Shown: positions 21,052 through 30,263 of the stretch, piece by piece
Layout of the letters: the number at the start of each line of letters is the position of its first letter
How positions within the stretch are numbered: position 1 is the stretch's first letter
Translations under genes and position numbers: made by a program
Virus record (IMG/VR): IMGVR_UViG_3300031758_000276
Location: 1 to 34,602 of that record
DNA length: 34,602 nucleotides
Direction: 5' to 3' (one strand)
From: a virus
The notes under the pieces: generated by a model
Databases searched by the model: none
What the model was told of the DNA's origin: nothing
Seen by the model: the letters and a program-made list of their open reading frames with translations, nothing else

Positions 21052-21690
21052 TTATGGAAAAATAATATCCAAATCTTTTGGAATTCTGTGTGGATATTTT
21101 CTCCATTCATAGATTGTTGTTTTATTTTTATTCAATAATTTTGCAGCATCACTTTGTATCATTTTTTCACCATTAAGAATGACCCATACGGTTGTTCTTT
21201 TATTTCTTGCTTGTTGGTTAAAAGGTATCCAACAGCAATTGGAAGGTTCATAGTTTCCATTAAAATCTTTTCTTTCAAGTGAATAACCTTCTGGTCGTTC
21301 TCCCATATCTTCTAAAAAGTTTTCAAAAGAGTTTCTCCATCTTTCACATACTTCTATACCTCTACCACCATATCTTTCATACTCAATACAAGATTTTCTA
21401 TAACATCTTGCTTTCATAGAATACCAAGATTTATATGTTCCTGTTGGATTTTTATTTAATGTTGCCTTATGTTTTGTATTTGCTTTCTGTATTTGTTCTA
21501 CCATATAACAACCACAAGAATTGGTATTTCCACTTCTCAAATCTTGTCCTGTAAAATTCTTAATGGTTCCACAATCACATTTACATTTCCATACTGCTTT
21601 ATGATTTTTAATTCCAACATATTCAAGAACAAGAAGTTTATTAAACTTCTGTCCTATAATGTCTTTTACTTGTCCTCCTCTTTTTTTCAT
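21052..21690 (-). CDS. Zinc-ribbon/HNH-like endonuclease, 212 aa (copy 2)
   Basis: A 212-residue relative of the 227-residue protein. The zinc site is CKCDCG (36-41) and SCGC (58-61). The core repeats the family wording YKSWYSMKARCYR, RYGGRGIEVCERW, FENFLEDMGERPEG and LERKDFNGNY, and the tail looks like a DNA-binding helix-turn-helix (QSDAAKLLNKNKTTIYEWRK). The start at 21690 has AAGGAG upstream at slightly long spacing. It is lysine- and AT-rich compared with the fibre genes around it, as expected of a mobile gene. A TATAAATT sequence near 21718 is one base off a late promoter. Homing activity is inferred, not shown. Confidence 0.75.
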   Translation of the reverse strand: MKKRGGQVKDIIGQKFNKLLVLEYVGIKNHKAVWKCKCDCGTIKNFTGQDLRSGNTNSCGCYMVEQIQKANTKHKATLNKNPTGTYKSWYSMKARCYRKSCIEYERYGGRGIEVCERWRNSFENFLEDMGERPEGYSLERKDFNGNYEPSNCCWIPFNQQARNKRTTVWVILNGEKMIQSDAAKLLNKNKTTIYEWRKYPHRIPKDLDIIFP

Positions 21691-21704
21691 ATATTTTAAT
21701 CTCC

Positions 21705-22958
21705 TTAACTACATAAATTTATAAGTTGTTGATTGGTGAGTTGGATTGGGTAATAGGTGAGACGACTTATGGTTCCGTTTAAAGGAAATAATCCCCCACG
21801 CAATGCACCAATTCTCAATCTATTTACTGTTGGAATAGAACCAGAAGTATCTCTTTGAATTTGACTACGGGTATCAAAAGCAGCAGAAAAGTTATTAATA
21901 CTATACGAAGAAATTACTTTATTTAATTTATTTGCAGTTGTTGCAGAAGAGGAAAAAAGTCCATATTGTACTCTTCCTGATATGTATGCTTCTGCACCTA
22001 TATTATCACTTCCAGCATCATTAACATAAAATCCCATAGAATTGTTGATTGTCCCGTCATCCACATAAGCAATTCCTGGAAATCCTGAACCTCCTAATGC
22101 ATTTACTCTTGAGGCAACAAATAAAGTTCCTTCACTTGAATTATACCAACTTGAGAAGTTTGTTCCAGTCATCGTAGGAACATCTGCACTTCTCGTAAAT
22201 TGAGAACCACCAGAAGCAGGCATATAAGATGTTGGAAATGCTCCAAGTTCTAACTGCCAGCAATCGGTATAAAAGAAACTTCCAGCATTTGCGTTGGTTC
22301 TTGGAATAATACCAGTGCTAGTTGCAGAAGCAGTAAAAACGCAAAATGCTCTTTGCCAAATTCCAATCAAAGTCGTATCAAATATTGCCGTAGTAGTTGT
22401 TACGCTTGGTGCATTTTCTGCTTGGAATGTTATAGTTTTTCCTGCAAAGTTTTTTGCTTGTGATGAAGGAATATACAACCAAATAGAAGCACAATAAATT
22501 TGCCCTATTGTCAATACTGCTCCTGTAGTAAAATATCCAGTATTACTATCATTTTGTTGAACTCCTTTTGTGTGTTTTGCTGATTGTCCGTTTGGTCCTA
22601 AAAATACATCAGTAGAAACAACAACAGATTGTCCCTGTGAAGTATAAGGAACAACAGCACCTGTAGGAGTACTTCCAACAGTGCCCTCAATATCACCTCT
22701 GCTAAAAAGATTAGTTCTACTCTCCTCCACCAACAATCCTAAACTTTGTCCTGTAATTGGGTCGTGGTCAAATCTTGGTTCATTCACACCAGCAGTTCTC
22801 ATAAGACCATCAGGACCAAAATAAGTTCCTGAACTTCCCCGAGTGAATGTAATGCGTGGGTCTAACTTTTTCGCAAGAGCAAATCTCAAATCCAAACTTG
22901 GACGAACGTTTGGAAAATCTGCACTAACTGATTGTTTCTGTTGAGAAAGTATAGACAT
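21705..22958 (-). CDS. Lectin/LamG-like fibre protein, paralogue 1 of 3 (417 aa)
   Basis: A 417-residue virion protein. The N-terminal domain (residues about 20-90) has the phage-fibre wording RPSLDLRFALAKKLDPRITF, then GTYFGPDGL, PRFDHDPITGQSLGLLVEE and RTNLF. The middle is a beta-sandwich resembling carbohydrate-binding modules. A third domain begins ADVPTMTGTNFSSWYNSSEG and ends LNGTISRLTYYPIQLTNQQL, like a concanavalin A/LamG jelly roll. It is the last of three tandem paralogues, one base after its neighbour. A glycan- or receptor-binding role is inferred. Confidence 0.75.
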   Translation of the reverse strand: MSILSQQKQSVSADFPNVRPSLDLRFALAKKLDPRITFTRGSSGTYFGPDGLMRTAGVNEPRFDHDPITGQSLGLLVEESRTNLFSRGDIEGTVGSTPTGAVVPYTSQGQSVVVSTDVFLGPNGQSAKHTKGVQQNDSNTGYFTTGAVLTIGQIYCASIWLYIPSSQAKNFAGKTITFQAENAPSVTTTTAIFDTTLIGIWQRAFCVFTASATSTGIIPRTNANAGSFFYTDCWQLELGAFPTSYMPASGGSQFTRSADVPTMTGTNFSSWYNSSEGTLFVASRVNALGGSGFPGIAYVDDGTINNSMGFYVNDAGSDNIGAEAYISGRVQYGLFSSSATTANKLNKVISSYSINNFSAAFDTRSQIQRDTSGSIPTVNRLRIGALRGGLFPLNGTISRLTYYPIQLTNQQLINLCS

Positions 22959-22959
22959 C

Positions 22960-24192
22960 TTATTGCGTTAGATATTGAAGTTGATTTGGTTTGAGTGCTC
23001 TTGGGTAATATGTAAATCTTGTAATATGTCCAATAATTGGATTAAGAGCACTTCCATTCCAAGGTTCTCTCCCAAGTGTTAATCTATTTACTGTTGGTAT
23101 AGCAGCAGAAGGTCTTGAATGTTTATTAACTGTTCCACCATAACCACAGGAGTAAATATTTTTATCAGCAACAGCAGAAGCAACCTTAAACCTACTTGAA
23201 GTCATATTGGGTAGTGATGTTCCTGTTGTTTGTGCTACATTATTATTAATAATGCTAAAAGATAATGCTAAACTTGTTGATGTTTTTGCAACATACATAG
23301 AATTTGAGAAATTGAACCCATTAGAAACACCATAAGGAACTCTTCCCACAGTATCATTAGTAATAAAAGGTAAAGTTCCATCAAAAACAAATGTTCCCTC
23401 TGTTTGATTATACCAACTTGAGAAGTTTGTTCCAGTCATTTCTGCGAGTTCTGCACTTCTTGTGACTGTGGAAGCAGAAGTGGGTATATAAGATGTTGGG
23501 AAAGAACCTGTTTCTAATTGTGCTCCCCACAAATAAAAAGTTCCATTATTTTGTGTTCTATTATCATTTCTATAAGGATAAACTCTTGCACTTACACATC
23601 CAACAGGAGTGGTAAAAGTATATGAAACTCTGGTCCAAGAGTTAGAACTTAATGTTTGTGTTGGGACTACATCAGCAGCAATAAAAGATAGTGCTGTGTT
23701 ATTATAAACAGCAATCTTATAGGAAGATACTGGAAGAGTTCCTAACTTTACATAAAAAGAAAATGTATAGGTAGTTGATGCTGTGCAAGTAAAGTTTTGA
23801 TATATTGCATTTAATGTATTTGTTGAAATTGCAGTAAATGTAGAAGCAGTTGTAGTTCCATCTAATCCAATTACATTATTATAAGAAAAAGATAAACCAG
23901 AAATAATCCAAGATGCATTACTAAAATCTTGACTGTATAATAAAGAGTTAATCCTACTCTCCTCAATCAAAAGTCCCTTACACTCACCAGTCACAGGGTC
24001 ATAATCAAATCTTGGTTGGTTTGCAGCAACTGTCTCAATCAAACGATTACGATTGACCCGAGTTCCAATACTTCCCCGACTGAATGTAATGCGTGGGTCT
24101 AACTCTTCTTGTGTGAAATCTAAATCCAAACTTGGACGAACTACTGGATAATCTAAATCAACGTTGGATTTGTTGGATATTATTTTAGTCAT
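22960..24192 (-). CDS. Lectin/LamG-like fibre protein, paralogue 2 of 3 (410 aa)
   Basis: A 410-residue paralogue with the same plan: a front domain with LDPRITFSRGSIGTRVNRN, PRFDYDPVTGECKGLLIEE; a Thr/Ser-rich beta-sandwich centre (ASTTYTFSFYVKLG) that differs strongly from its sisters; and a jelly-roll-like end (ELAEMTGTNFSSWYNQTEG, then ITRFTYYPRALKPNQL). The conserved ends and divergent middle suggest that the middle is the part under selection. Its ATG follows AAGAAG, four bases after the stop of paralogue 3. Confidence 0.75.
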   Translation of the reverse strand: MTKIISNKSNVDLDYPVVRPSLDLDFTQEELDPRITFSRGSIGTRVNRNRLIETVAANQPRFDYDPVTGECKGLLIEESRINSLLYSQDFSNASWIISGLSFSYNNVIGLDGTTTASTFTAISTNTLNAIYQNFTCTASTTYTFSFYVKLGTLPVSSYKIAVYNNTALSFIAADVVPTQTLSSNSWTRVSYTFTTPVGCVSARVYPYRNDNRTQNNGTFYLWGAQLETGSFPTSYIPTSASTVTRSAELAEMTGTNFSSWYNQTEGTFVFDGTLPFITNDTVGRVPYGVSNGFNFSNSMYVAKTSTSLALSFSIINNNVAQTTGTSLPNMTSSRFKVASAVADKNIYSCGYGGTVNKHSRPSAAIPTVNRLTLGREPWNGSALNPIIGHITRFTYYPRALKPNQLQYLTQ

Positions 24193-24196
24193 CTTC

Positions 24197-25498
24197 TTAT
24201 GTTGTTAGATATAACATCTGTGCGTCATTAAGTTGTCTTGGATAATAAGCAACACGACTTAATGTTCCATTTAGGTAGTTTGTTGAACTATTACCATTTT
24301 TACCTAATCCTATTTGTGTAAAAATGGTGTTTATATTTCTTCTACTTATTCCAGAAGAAGCAACACCATTAAGAACAACCCTTCTCAAAGTCCCATCAAA
24401 TGAAGCAGCAATATTACTATTTCTATTCACAACATCCGCAGAATTATTTGTAACTGCAAATATGTTTGTAGTATCCCAAATACCTACTCTTGTGCTTAAA
24501 CCTTCTCTTCCTATAGAACCACCTTGTCCCAAACCAACAAATCTTCCATATCCATTTTGGGTGCTTTCTAATCCACCCATACCACGAATAACAAATGTGC
24601 CAACAGAAGAATTTGCCCAACTTGTAAAATTACTTCCAGTCATATCTGCATTATCTGGATTTCTTGTGACTGTTGATGCTCCTGTTGGAATGTATGTTGT
24701 TGGAAATGCCCCCTCTTCTACTTGAGGTCCCCAATAATAAATTCCAGAAATTCCGTCTCCAACATATTTGTATATATTATTTTGTCCAGTATCACTAAAA
24801 CCATTTGGAGAACCAAGAGAAACATTAAAATATACATTAGTTAAATTTGATGCTCCTACTGTTGCAGTTATATAACATCTATACCACCCATTTCCATATG
24901 AAATCATTTTTACAATAGAATTACTGCTTGTTCCTGCTATCAAATCTAAAAATGCTGCAGTTCCATAAAACGGACCCTCAACTGGAGCATTTCCTGGTCC
25001 AGTATTATCAAACCATATAACTGCATATCTTCTGTTTGTAGTCCCTTTTAAGAAAACAGAAGCAGTATATGATTTGTTTGCACTCATAGTAAATGAATTC
25101 GTATATATTGATTCTCTTGCTTTTGCTCCAGAATTTCCAATAATTTTATATGCACTAAATGTTCCATCAGGTGATGTTGTTTCTGTTGTAAGAACTTCAG
25201 TAGTTCCACTGTTATTATGAGAAGACAAAGTAGTGCTATTGAGAACTATGTTAGTTCTCTGCTCCTCAATCAAAAGTCCTCTACACTCACCACTAATTGG
25301 GTCATAATCAAATCTTGGAATATTCGCAGAAGCAGTTTCAATCAATCCATTCTTATTCACAAAAGTTCCAATACTTCCACGACTGAATGTAATGCGTGGG
25401 TCTAACTCTTGTGAGTTTGCAAAGTCCAGATTGAGTGTTGGTAATACAACAGGAACATCTAAATCAGCACTCTGGAAACCGTCTCTTATGATACTCAT
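24197..25498 (-). CDS. Lectin/LamG-like fibre protein, paralogue 3 of 3 (433 aa)
   Basis: A 433-residue paralogue, first of the three to be transcribed. The front domain shows LDPRITFSRGSIGTFVNKN and PRFDYDPISGECRGLLIEE. The middle is beta-rich (SYTASVFLKGTTNRRYAVIW). The end has NADMTGSNFTSWANSSVG and LNGTLSRVAYYPRQLNDAQM. It starts at an ATG overlapping the stop of the 1474-residue fibre gene (ATGA), so its synthesis is coupled to that fibre. It may attach to that fibre or form its tip, but this is only suggested by gene order. Confidence 0.75.
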   Translation of the reverse strand: MSIIRDGFQSADLDVPVVLPTLNLDFANSQELDPRITFSRGSIGTFVNKNGLIETASANIPRFDYDPISGECRGLLIEEQRTNIVLNSTTLSSHNNSGTTEVLTTETTSPDGTFSAYKIIGNSGAKARESIYTNSFTMSANKSYTASVFLKGTTNRRYAVIWFDNTGPGNAPVEGPFYGTAAFLDLIAGTSSNSIVKMISYGNGWYRCYITATVGASNLTNVYFNVSLGSPNGFSDTGQNNIYKYVGDGISGIYYWGPQVEEGAFPTTYIPTGASTVTRNPDNADMTGSNFTSWANSSVGTFVIRGMGGLESTQNGYGRFVGLGQGGSIGREGLSTRVGIWDTTNIFAVTNNSADVVNRNSNIAASFDGTLRRVVLNGVASSGISRRNINTIFTQIGLGKNGNSSTNYLNGTLSRVAYYPRQLNDAQMLYLTT

Positions 25499-28400
25499 AG
25501 TGTCATTACTTGTCTTGCAACCTTCACATTATTGTTTGGATATGTTGGAGTGAGCAGTAATCTTGCGTTTGCTCCAGAAATATCAGCAGCAAAGTTTCCA
25601 AGAATATCATTATTTGCAATTCCAGCATACTCAACATAATCTACTGTGCTTCCGTTCTGTAGTATCAGTAAGTCAGAGACCTGATAGTTTGTTGATACTC
25701 CTGTGATTGCATTTGTATATGCAACTTGTCCTCCAGCATTTGAACTGTTACGATAGAAACCAATAGACAAACTACTTCCAGTCGTAAATGTCGTTCCAAT
25801 ACCTACTGATGTTCCAAGAGTGAATGATGTTGTATCGGGAGTTGTTACGACATAATAATCACTTCCTGCAGTCAATCCATTTGATGTGCTAGAAGAACGG
25901 ATAATATCATTCACGAACAGTCCGTGTGCTGTAAGTGATGTGAATGTAGAAACTCCAACAGAACCAGTAATGGTTATGATTGTATTTGTAAGAGTGGTTC
26001 TATCAACAGAAAGAACTGATGCTGTAGAGTAGTTAGAACCAGAATAATAAACAGTTCCACCAGTTCCTGTGGTTGGTTGTTGAAGAAGTGTTGAAGAAGT
26101 AATCACCCCATCAAAGATAGTAGCAAGACCTGTTGCAGAAGTTCCAGTTCCACCTAAGAATGTAAGAGTTGTGGTTCCAACTCCAACACCAGCAGTATAT
26201 CCAATACCAGCACTTGTGATTGAACCTAATGTAAGAATTGCACCAGTTACATTAGTCGTTCCAACAGAAACTTGAAGTCCTGAACCACCTGAAGCAGTTA
26301 GAACATCACCAGCAGTATAGTTAGCACCACCAGAAATAATACTTAGAGAACCTACAGTTCCATTAGAAACAGTAAGAGTTCCTTGTGCTGCAGAACCATT
26401 ACCAGAAGAAGTTGTGAAAGTTACATTATATGTTCCTGAAGTATAACCTCTACCACCAGTTGTAATACCACCAAGAGTTGCTATCTGTCCTGGACAAGTC
26501 AGTTGAACGTGATACTTAGCAGAACGGAAGGTTGCGGTTGCGAAAGTATCTACTGCGACTTGTGAGGTTGTTGTGGTTGTGGTGTTTGTAGTTTCAAAGG
26601 CAAGTGCATCCTTGACTTGGAGAGTTGCTACTGGGTTTGTGGTTCCGAGACCTACATTTCCAGTTGATGGGTTGAATGTGAGTTTTGTAGAAGAAACTCC
26701 AACGTTTGTGGAAACACCAGAGGTTACATCCTCAAATACAATATATCTTAGTGCATTTGTGGAGACATCATTAACAACGGTAACTCCACCATTGTTGTTA
26801 CCCTGAATTCCCTGAAGTCCTTGAGTACTTTGAACACCCTGAAGACCTTGAGTACCTTGATCTCCCTTTAGTCCTTGAGTACCTTGAACACCTTGATTAG
26901 AAAGTCCTTGAAGACCTTGATTACCTTGAGAACCACCAGAACCTTGAACACCTTGATTACTCAGACCTTGAACACCCTGAAGTCCTTGAGTACCTTGAGT
27001 ACCTTGAACACCTTGATTTGAAAGTCCTTGAAGACCTTGATTGCCTTGAGAACCACCAGAACCTTGAACACCTTGATTACTTAGACCTTGAAGTCCTTGA
27101 GTACCTTGAACACCTTGATTAGAAAGTCCTTGAAGACCTTGCCTTCCTTGTGATCCTTGAGCACCTTGATTGGAAAGACCTTGAAGTCCCTGTACTCCTT
27201 GATTACCTTGAAGACCTTGAAGACCCTGACTTCCTTGAAGTGATGATATCTCTAATGTAATAGTAGCAGTGCTTCCAACAACAGAAGCAGTAATACCAGC
27301 CCCTACAAAGTCTATTGTTGTTACGCCACCCTTTGGAAGCCCTTCATCCTCAATGAATATAGATGTAGCAGCACCAGCAGAAGCAACAGGCTGCCAGCTC
27401 CATCCACCTAATCCATCAGCAACTGGAACTTGACTAGATGCACCATAGTTAATTCCATTAGGTGATAATTGATTTACATCAATTTTATCAAAAGTACCAA
27501 TACCAGAAATATTGATTTGAGGTGAACTGATAGTGCTATCAGTGACTTGCATACCTCCAGCAGCAAGTCTTACTCCATTGGGAACTTGAGTTGAACCAAT
27601 ACCAACTCCATAATTAAACAACCAAGCATCAGTACCGAGTCCGGAATAAGTTCCAGACCTTACCCACATTATTTGTTTATATGTGTCCGGCAAAGTATTT
27701 GCGGTTCCAACTTGGAATGGAACTAATGGTGTTCCCTCTGTAGATGCAATCGCAATACCACCGTGATTTGCTGTTGTATCAGTTGGTAATGATGATGTAG
27801 TTAATCCAAGAACAATTTCTTTATCTTGTACTCTTAATTCTGTAGCAGTAATATAAACAGATGTTCCACCAATCGTGAGACTATTTTGTACATTTAAGTC
27901 ATAAACATTTAATTGAGTACCGTTAAATGTTAAATTATTAGAACCAGTAGGATTATTGGATCCATCCTTATAAACAACTTGATTTGCAGAACCTGCTACA
28001 GGACCAGTTTGTCCTTGAAGACCTTGAAGTCCTTGTGTTCCTTGATCACCTTTTAATCCTTGAGTTCCCTGAACACCTTGATTTCCTGTTCCCTGAACAC
28101 CTTGATCTCCTTTAAGTCCTTGAGTACCTTGATGTCCCTGAACGCCTTGATTGGAGAGACCTTGAGTACCTTGATTGCCTTGTAGTCCTTGATGACCTTG
28201 AACACCTTGATTGGAGAGACCTTGAGTACCTTGATCTCCTTTAAGTCCTTGAGTACCCTGATGACCTTGAACACCTTGATTGGAAAGACCTTGAGTTCCT
28301 TGATCTCCTTTAAGTCCTTGAGTACCTTGATGACCTTGAACACCTTGATTACTTAAACCTTGAGTACCCTGTTGTCCTTGAGTACCTTGATGTCCTTGAA

Positions 28401-29919
28401 CACCTTGATTAGAAAGTCCTTGAGTTCCTTGATCTCCTTTAAGTCCTTGAGTACCCTGATGGCCTTGAACACCTTGATTACTTAAACCTTGAGTACCCTG
28501 TTGTCCTTGAGTACCTTGATGACCTTGAACACCTTGATTGGAGAGACCTTGAGCACCTTGATTGCCTTGTAGTCCTTGGTGTCCTTGAACACCTTGATTG
28601 GAAAGACCCTGAGTACCTTGATGACCTTGATGACCTTGAACACCTTGATTGGAGAGACCTTGTGTTCCTTGGTTACCCTGAAGACCTTGATGACCTTGAA
28701 GTCCTTGAGTTCCTTGATCTCCTTTTAGACCTTGAGCACCTTGAAGACCTTGAGTGCCTTGTCTTCCTTGAGTGCCTTGAACTCCCTGAAGAGCAGCATT
28801 TTGTATTGTAGATTTCTTTAATTGTCCATCAGTTATATCATAATATAAAATATAATCTTCAGGAGATGCTGATAATTCAGTTCTATCATTAATTAATCCT
28901 GGATTAACACTTCTAAGATTTGAAATTGTTACTCCAGATCCAAGAGTAGTTGAAGAAAGAACATCAACTTGATCAATTTGATAATTTTTACCTAATGCTA
29001 CATTTAAACTTTCGCTTGATTTCAGTGAGGAATTTGTACCACCATTATAATTGTATAAAAATGTATTATCAGGACCTATTTTAATTCCAGCACCATCTGC
29101 AAGAGCATCAGTTGTTGCTGTTGATGCAATTCCAACTATGAAATCAGCTAATTCAATAGTTGTGGAATTAATGATGGTTTGAGTTCCATCAACATATAGA
29201 TCACCCTTAATTCTTACTGCACCACTATTATTTCCAATCGCAGATGGGTCAATTGTAATTTCTGATGGTCCAGTGATAGTATTAGTGTTGATACCAATAC
29301 CAGTTCCTGCAGCGCCACCAATTTGAACTGTTGATAAGTTTTTGTTAAATGTAAAGTTGGAAGAAGCTCCTGCAATTCCACCATCATTAAAAATGACTTG
29401 AGTATCAGATCCTGCAATTGGACCTGTTAGACCTTGATTTCCTTGTAATCCTTGAAGTCCTTGAGTTCCCTGATCTCCCTTTAATCCTTGAAGTCCTTGA
29501 GTTCCCTGATCTCCCTTTAATCCTTGAAGTCCTTGAAGTCCTTGAAGTCCTTGATTTCCTTGTAATCCTTGAAGTCCTTGAGTTCCCTGATCTCCCTTTA
29601 ATCCTTGAAGTCCTTGATTTCCTTGTAATCCTTGAAGTCCTTGATTTCCTTGTAATCCTTGAAGTCCCGCTGCATATGGATTTGTCCAACTTACTCCTGC
29701 ACCAGTAGATATTAAAATACTTCCAGCAATACCTACTTGGTTGTAATTATCATAAAGACCACCACGAAGTCTTACATCTCCAGCAACATCTAGTTCTTGT
29801 GTTGCATTCGTGGTTCCAATACCTACCTTACCAGTAACCTCTAATACTGTATTATTTTCTGTATAAGAACTAATACCAATTTTTAGATTTTGTTGACGGT
29901 TACTGTTGTACTTAGCCAT
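25495..29919 (-). CDS. Very large collagen-like fibre, 1474 aa
   Basis: A 1474-residue fibre and the largest gene here. A short N-terminal 'VGIGTTNATQELDVAGD' module leads to a collagen-like tract (about 85-165). A beta-rich region follows (about 170-375, with GIKIGPDNTFLYN), then a second long collagen tract (about 375-640) and another beta region with LGLTTSS and VTTIDFVGAGITA segments. A third collagen tract covers about 895-1040. The C-terminus of some 430 residues is rich in Gly, Thr and Ser (GGITTGGRGYTSGTYNVTF) and may be a beta-solenoid. No S74 chaperone is present, unlike the 1183-residue fibre. GLKGDQ triplets recur. It overlaps the next gene by four bases. Confidence 0.85.
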   Translation of the reverse strand: MAKYNSNRQQNLKIGISSYTENNTVLEVTGKVGIGTTNATQELDVAGDVRLRGGLYDNYNQVGIAGSILISTGAGVSWTNPYAAGLQGLQGNQGLQGLQGNQGLQGLKGDQGTQGLQGLQGNQGLQGLQGLQGLKGDQGTQGLQGLKGDQGTQGLQGLQGNQGLTGPIAGSDTQVIFNDGGIAGASSNFTFNKNLSTVQIGGAAGTGIGINTNTITGPSEITIDPSAIGNNSGAVRIKGDLYVDGTQTIINSTTIELADFIVGIASTATTDALADGAGIKIGPDNTFLYNYNGGTNSSLKSSESLNVALGKNYQIDQVDVLSSTTLGSGVTISNLRSVNPGLINDRTELSASPEDYILYYDITDGQLKKSTIQNAALQGVQGTQGRQGTQGLQGAQGLKGDQGTQGLQGHQGLQGNQGTQGLSNQGVQGHQGHQGTQGLSNQGVQGHQGLQGNQGAQGLSNQGVQGHQGTQGQQGTQGLSNQGVQGHQGTQGLKGDQGTQGLSNQGVQGHQGTQGQQGTQGLSNQGVQGHQGTQGLKGDQGTQGLSNQGVQGHQGTQGLKGDQGTQGLSNQGVQGHQGLQGNQGTQGLSNQGVQGHQGTQGLKGDQGVQGTGNQGVQGTQGLKGDQGTQGLQGLQGQTGPVAGSANQVVYKDGSNNPTGSNNLTFNGTQLNVYDLNVQNSLTIGGTSVYITATELRVQDKEIVLGLTTSSLPTDTTANHGGIAIASTEGTPLVPFQVGTANTLPDTYKQIMWVRSGTYSGLGTDAWLFNYGVGIGSTQVPNGVRLAAGGMQVTDSTISSPQINISGIGTFDKIDVNQLSPNGINYGASSQVPVADGLGGWSWQPVASAGAATSIFIEDEGLPKGGVTTIDFVGAGITASVVGSTATITLEISSLQGSQGLQGLQGNQGVQGLQGLSNQGAQGSQGRQGLQGLSNQGVQGTQGLQGLSNQGVQGSGGSQGNQGLQGLSNQGVQGTQGTQGLQGVQGLSNQGVQGSGGSQGNQGLQGLSNQGVQGTQGLKGDQGTQGLQGVQSTQGLQGIQGNNNGGVTVVNDVSTNALRYIVFEDVTSGVSTNVGVSSTKLTFNPSTGNVGLGTTNPVATLQVKDALAFETTNTTTTTTSQVAVDTFATATFRSAKYHVQLTCPGQIATLGGITTGGRGYTSGTYNVTFTTSSGNGSAAQGTLTVSNGTVGSLSIISGGANYTAGDVLTASGGSGLQVSVGTTNVTGAILTLGSITSAGIGYTAGVGVGTTTLTFLGGTGTSATGLATIFDGVITSSTLLQQPTTGTGGTVYYSGSNYSTASVLSVDRTTLTNTIITITGSVGVSTFTSLTAHGLFVNDIIRSSSTSNGLTAGSDYYVVTTPDTTSFTLGTSVGIGTTFTTGSSLSIGFYRNSSNAGGQVAYTNAITGVSTNYQVSDLLILQNGSTVDYVEYAGIANNDILGNFAADISGANARLLLTPTYPNNNVKVARQVMTL
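26800..27238 (-). repeat. Collagen-like tract 3 of the 1474-aa fibre
   Basis: 9-base Gly-X-Y units with repeated GVQGSGGSQG and GLSNQG breaks; two blocks of about 130 bases (near 26890 and 27010) are almost identical. Confidence 0.88.
28005..28795 (-). repeat. Collagen-like tract 2 of the 1474-aa fibre
   Basis: 9-base units in a regular higher-order pattern: GTQGLSNQGVQGHQG recurs many times, often with GLKGDQ between copies. The break GLSNQG appears at an almost constant spacing. Confidence 0.9.
29420..29668 (-). repeat. Collagen-like tract 1 of the 1474-aa fibre
   Basis: Uninterrupted Gly-X-Y triplets, mainly GLQ, GNQ and GLKGDQGTQ, in near-identical 9-base units. Unlike the other tracts it has no GLSNQG break. 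Confidence 0.88.
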
Positions 29920-29930
29920 TTGATTGTGTA

Positions 29931-30260
29931 TTAGTTAAGAGTTTCTAGAATACTTCCAACAAATTTTAAATCAGTACCATTACTACCTGATAATACCAAT
30001 CTATCTCCACTTTCAAGAACTAATTTTCCTGCAAGAAGATTAGCAGTATCATTACCAGAAATTGGATATTGTTTTAACATTTCAGTATCAGTTGAACTTC
30101 TACGATGAACAAGAGTTATGTCCGCAGATGTTGCTCCAATATTTGCAACTTGTGCTAGAAGAACAACACCTGTATATCCAACTGGAGCAGTATAGATAAC
30201 TGTTGGTGTTACTGATACAACTGCTGTGACTGTTTGGAATACATTAAGTGCTAAAGCCAT
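29931..30260 (-). CDS. Small conserved structural protein, 109 aa
   Basis: A 109-residue beta-rich protein (VIYTAPVGYTGVVLLAQVAN, ADITLVHRRSSTDTEML, GDRLVLSGSNGTDLKFVGSI). Its strand pattern resembles small cyanophage virion proteins that lie among fibre genes. It has no cysteine, signal peptide or membrane helix. The ATG has a very strong Shine-Dalgarno sequence (AGGAGGAG) that overlaps the stop region of the upstream beta-helix gene, so it is likely made in large amounts. A role as a small fibre or baseplate adaptor is inferred. Confidence 0.75.
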   Translation of the reverse strand: MALALNVFQTVTAVVSVTPTVIYTAPVGYTGVVLLAQVANIGATSADITLVHRRSSTDTEMLKQYPISGNDTANLLAGKLVLESGDRLVLSGSNGTDLKFVGSILETLN

Positions 30261-30263
30261 TTT

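Noticed and set aside
21705-25498. Diversity-generating retroelement acting on the lectin-like paralogues
   Set aside because: No reverse transcriptase or template repeat with A-specific changes is seen in the window, and the variation is spread over a whole domain.
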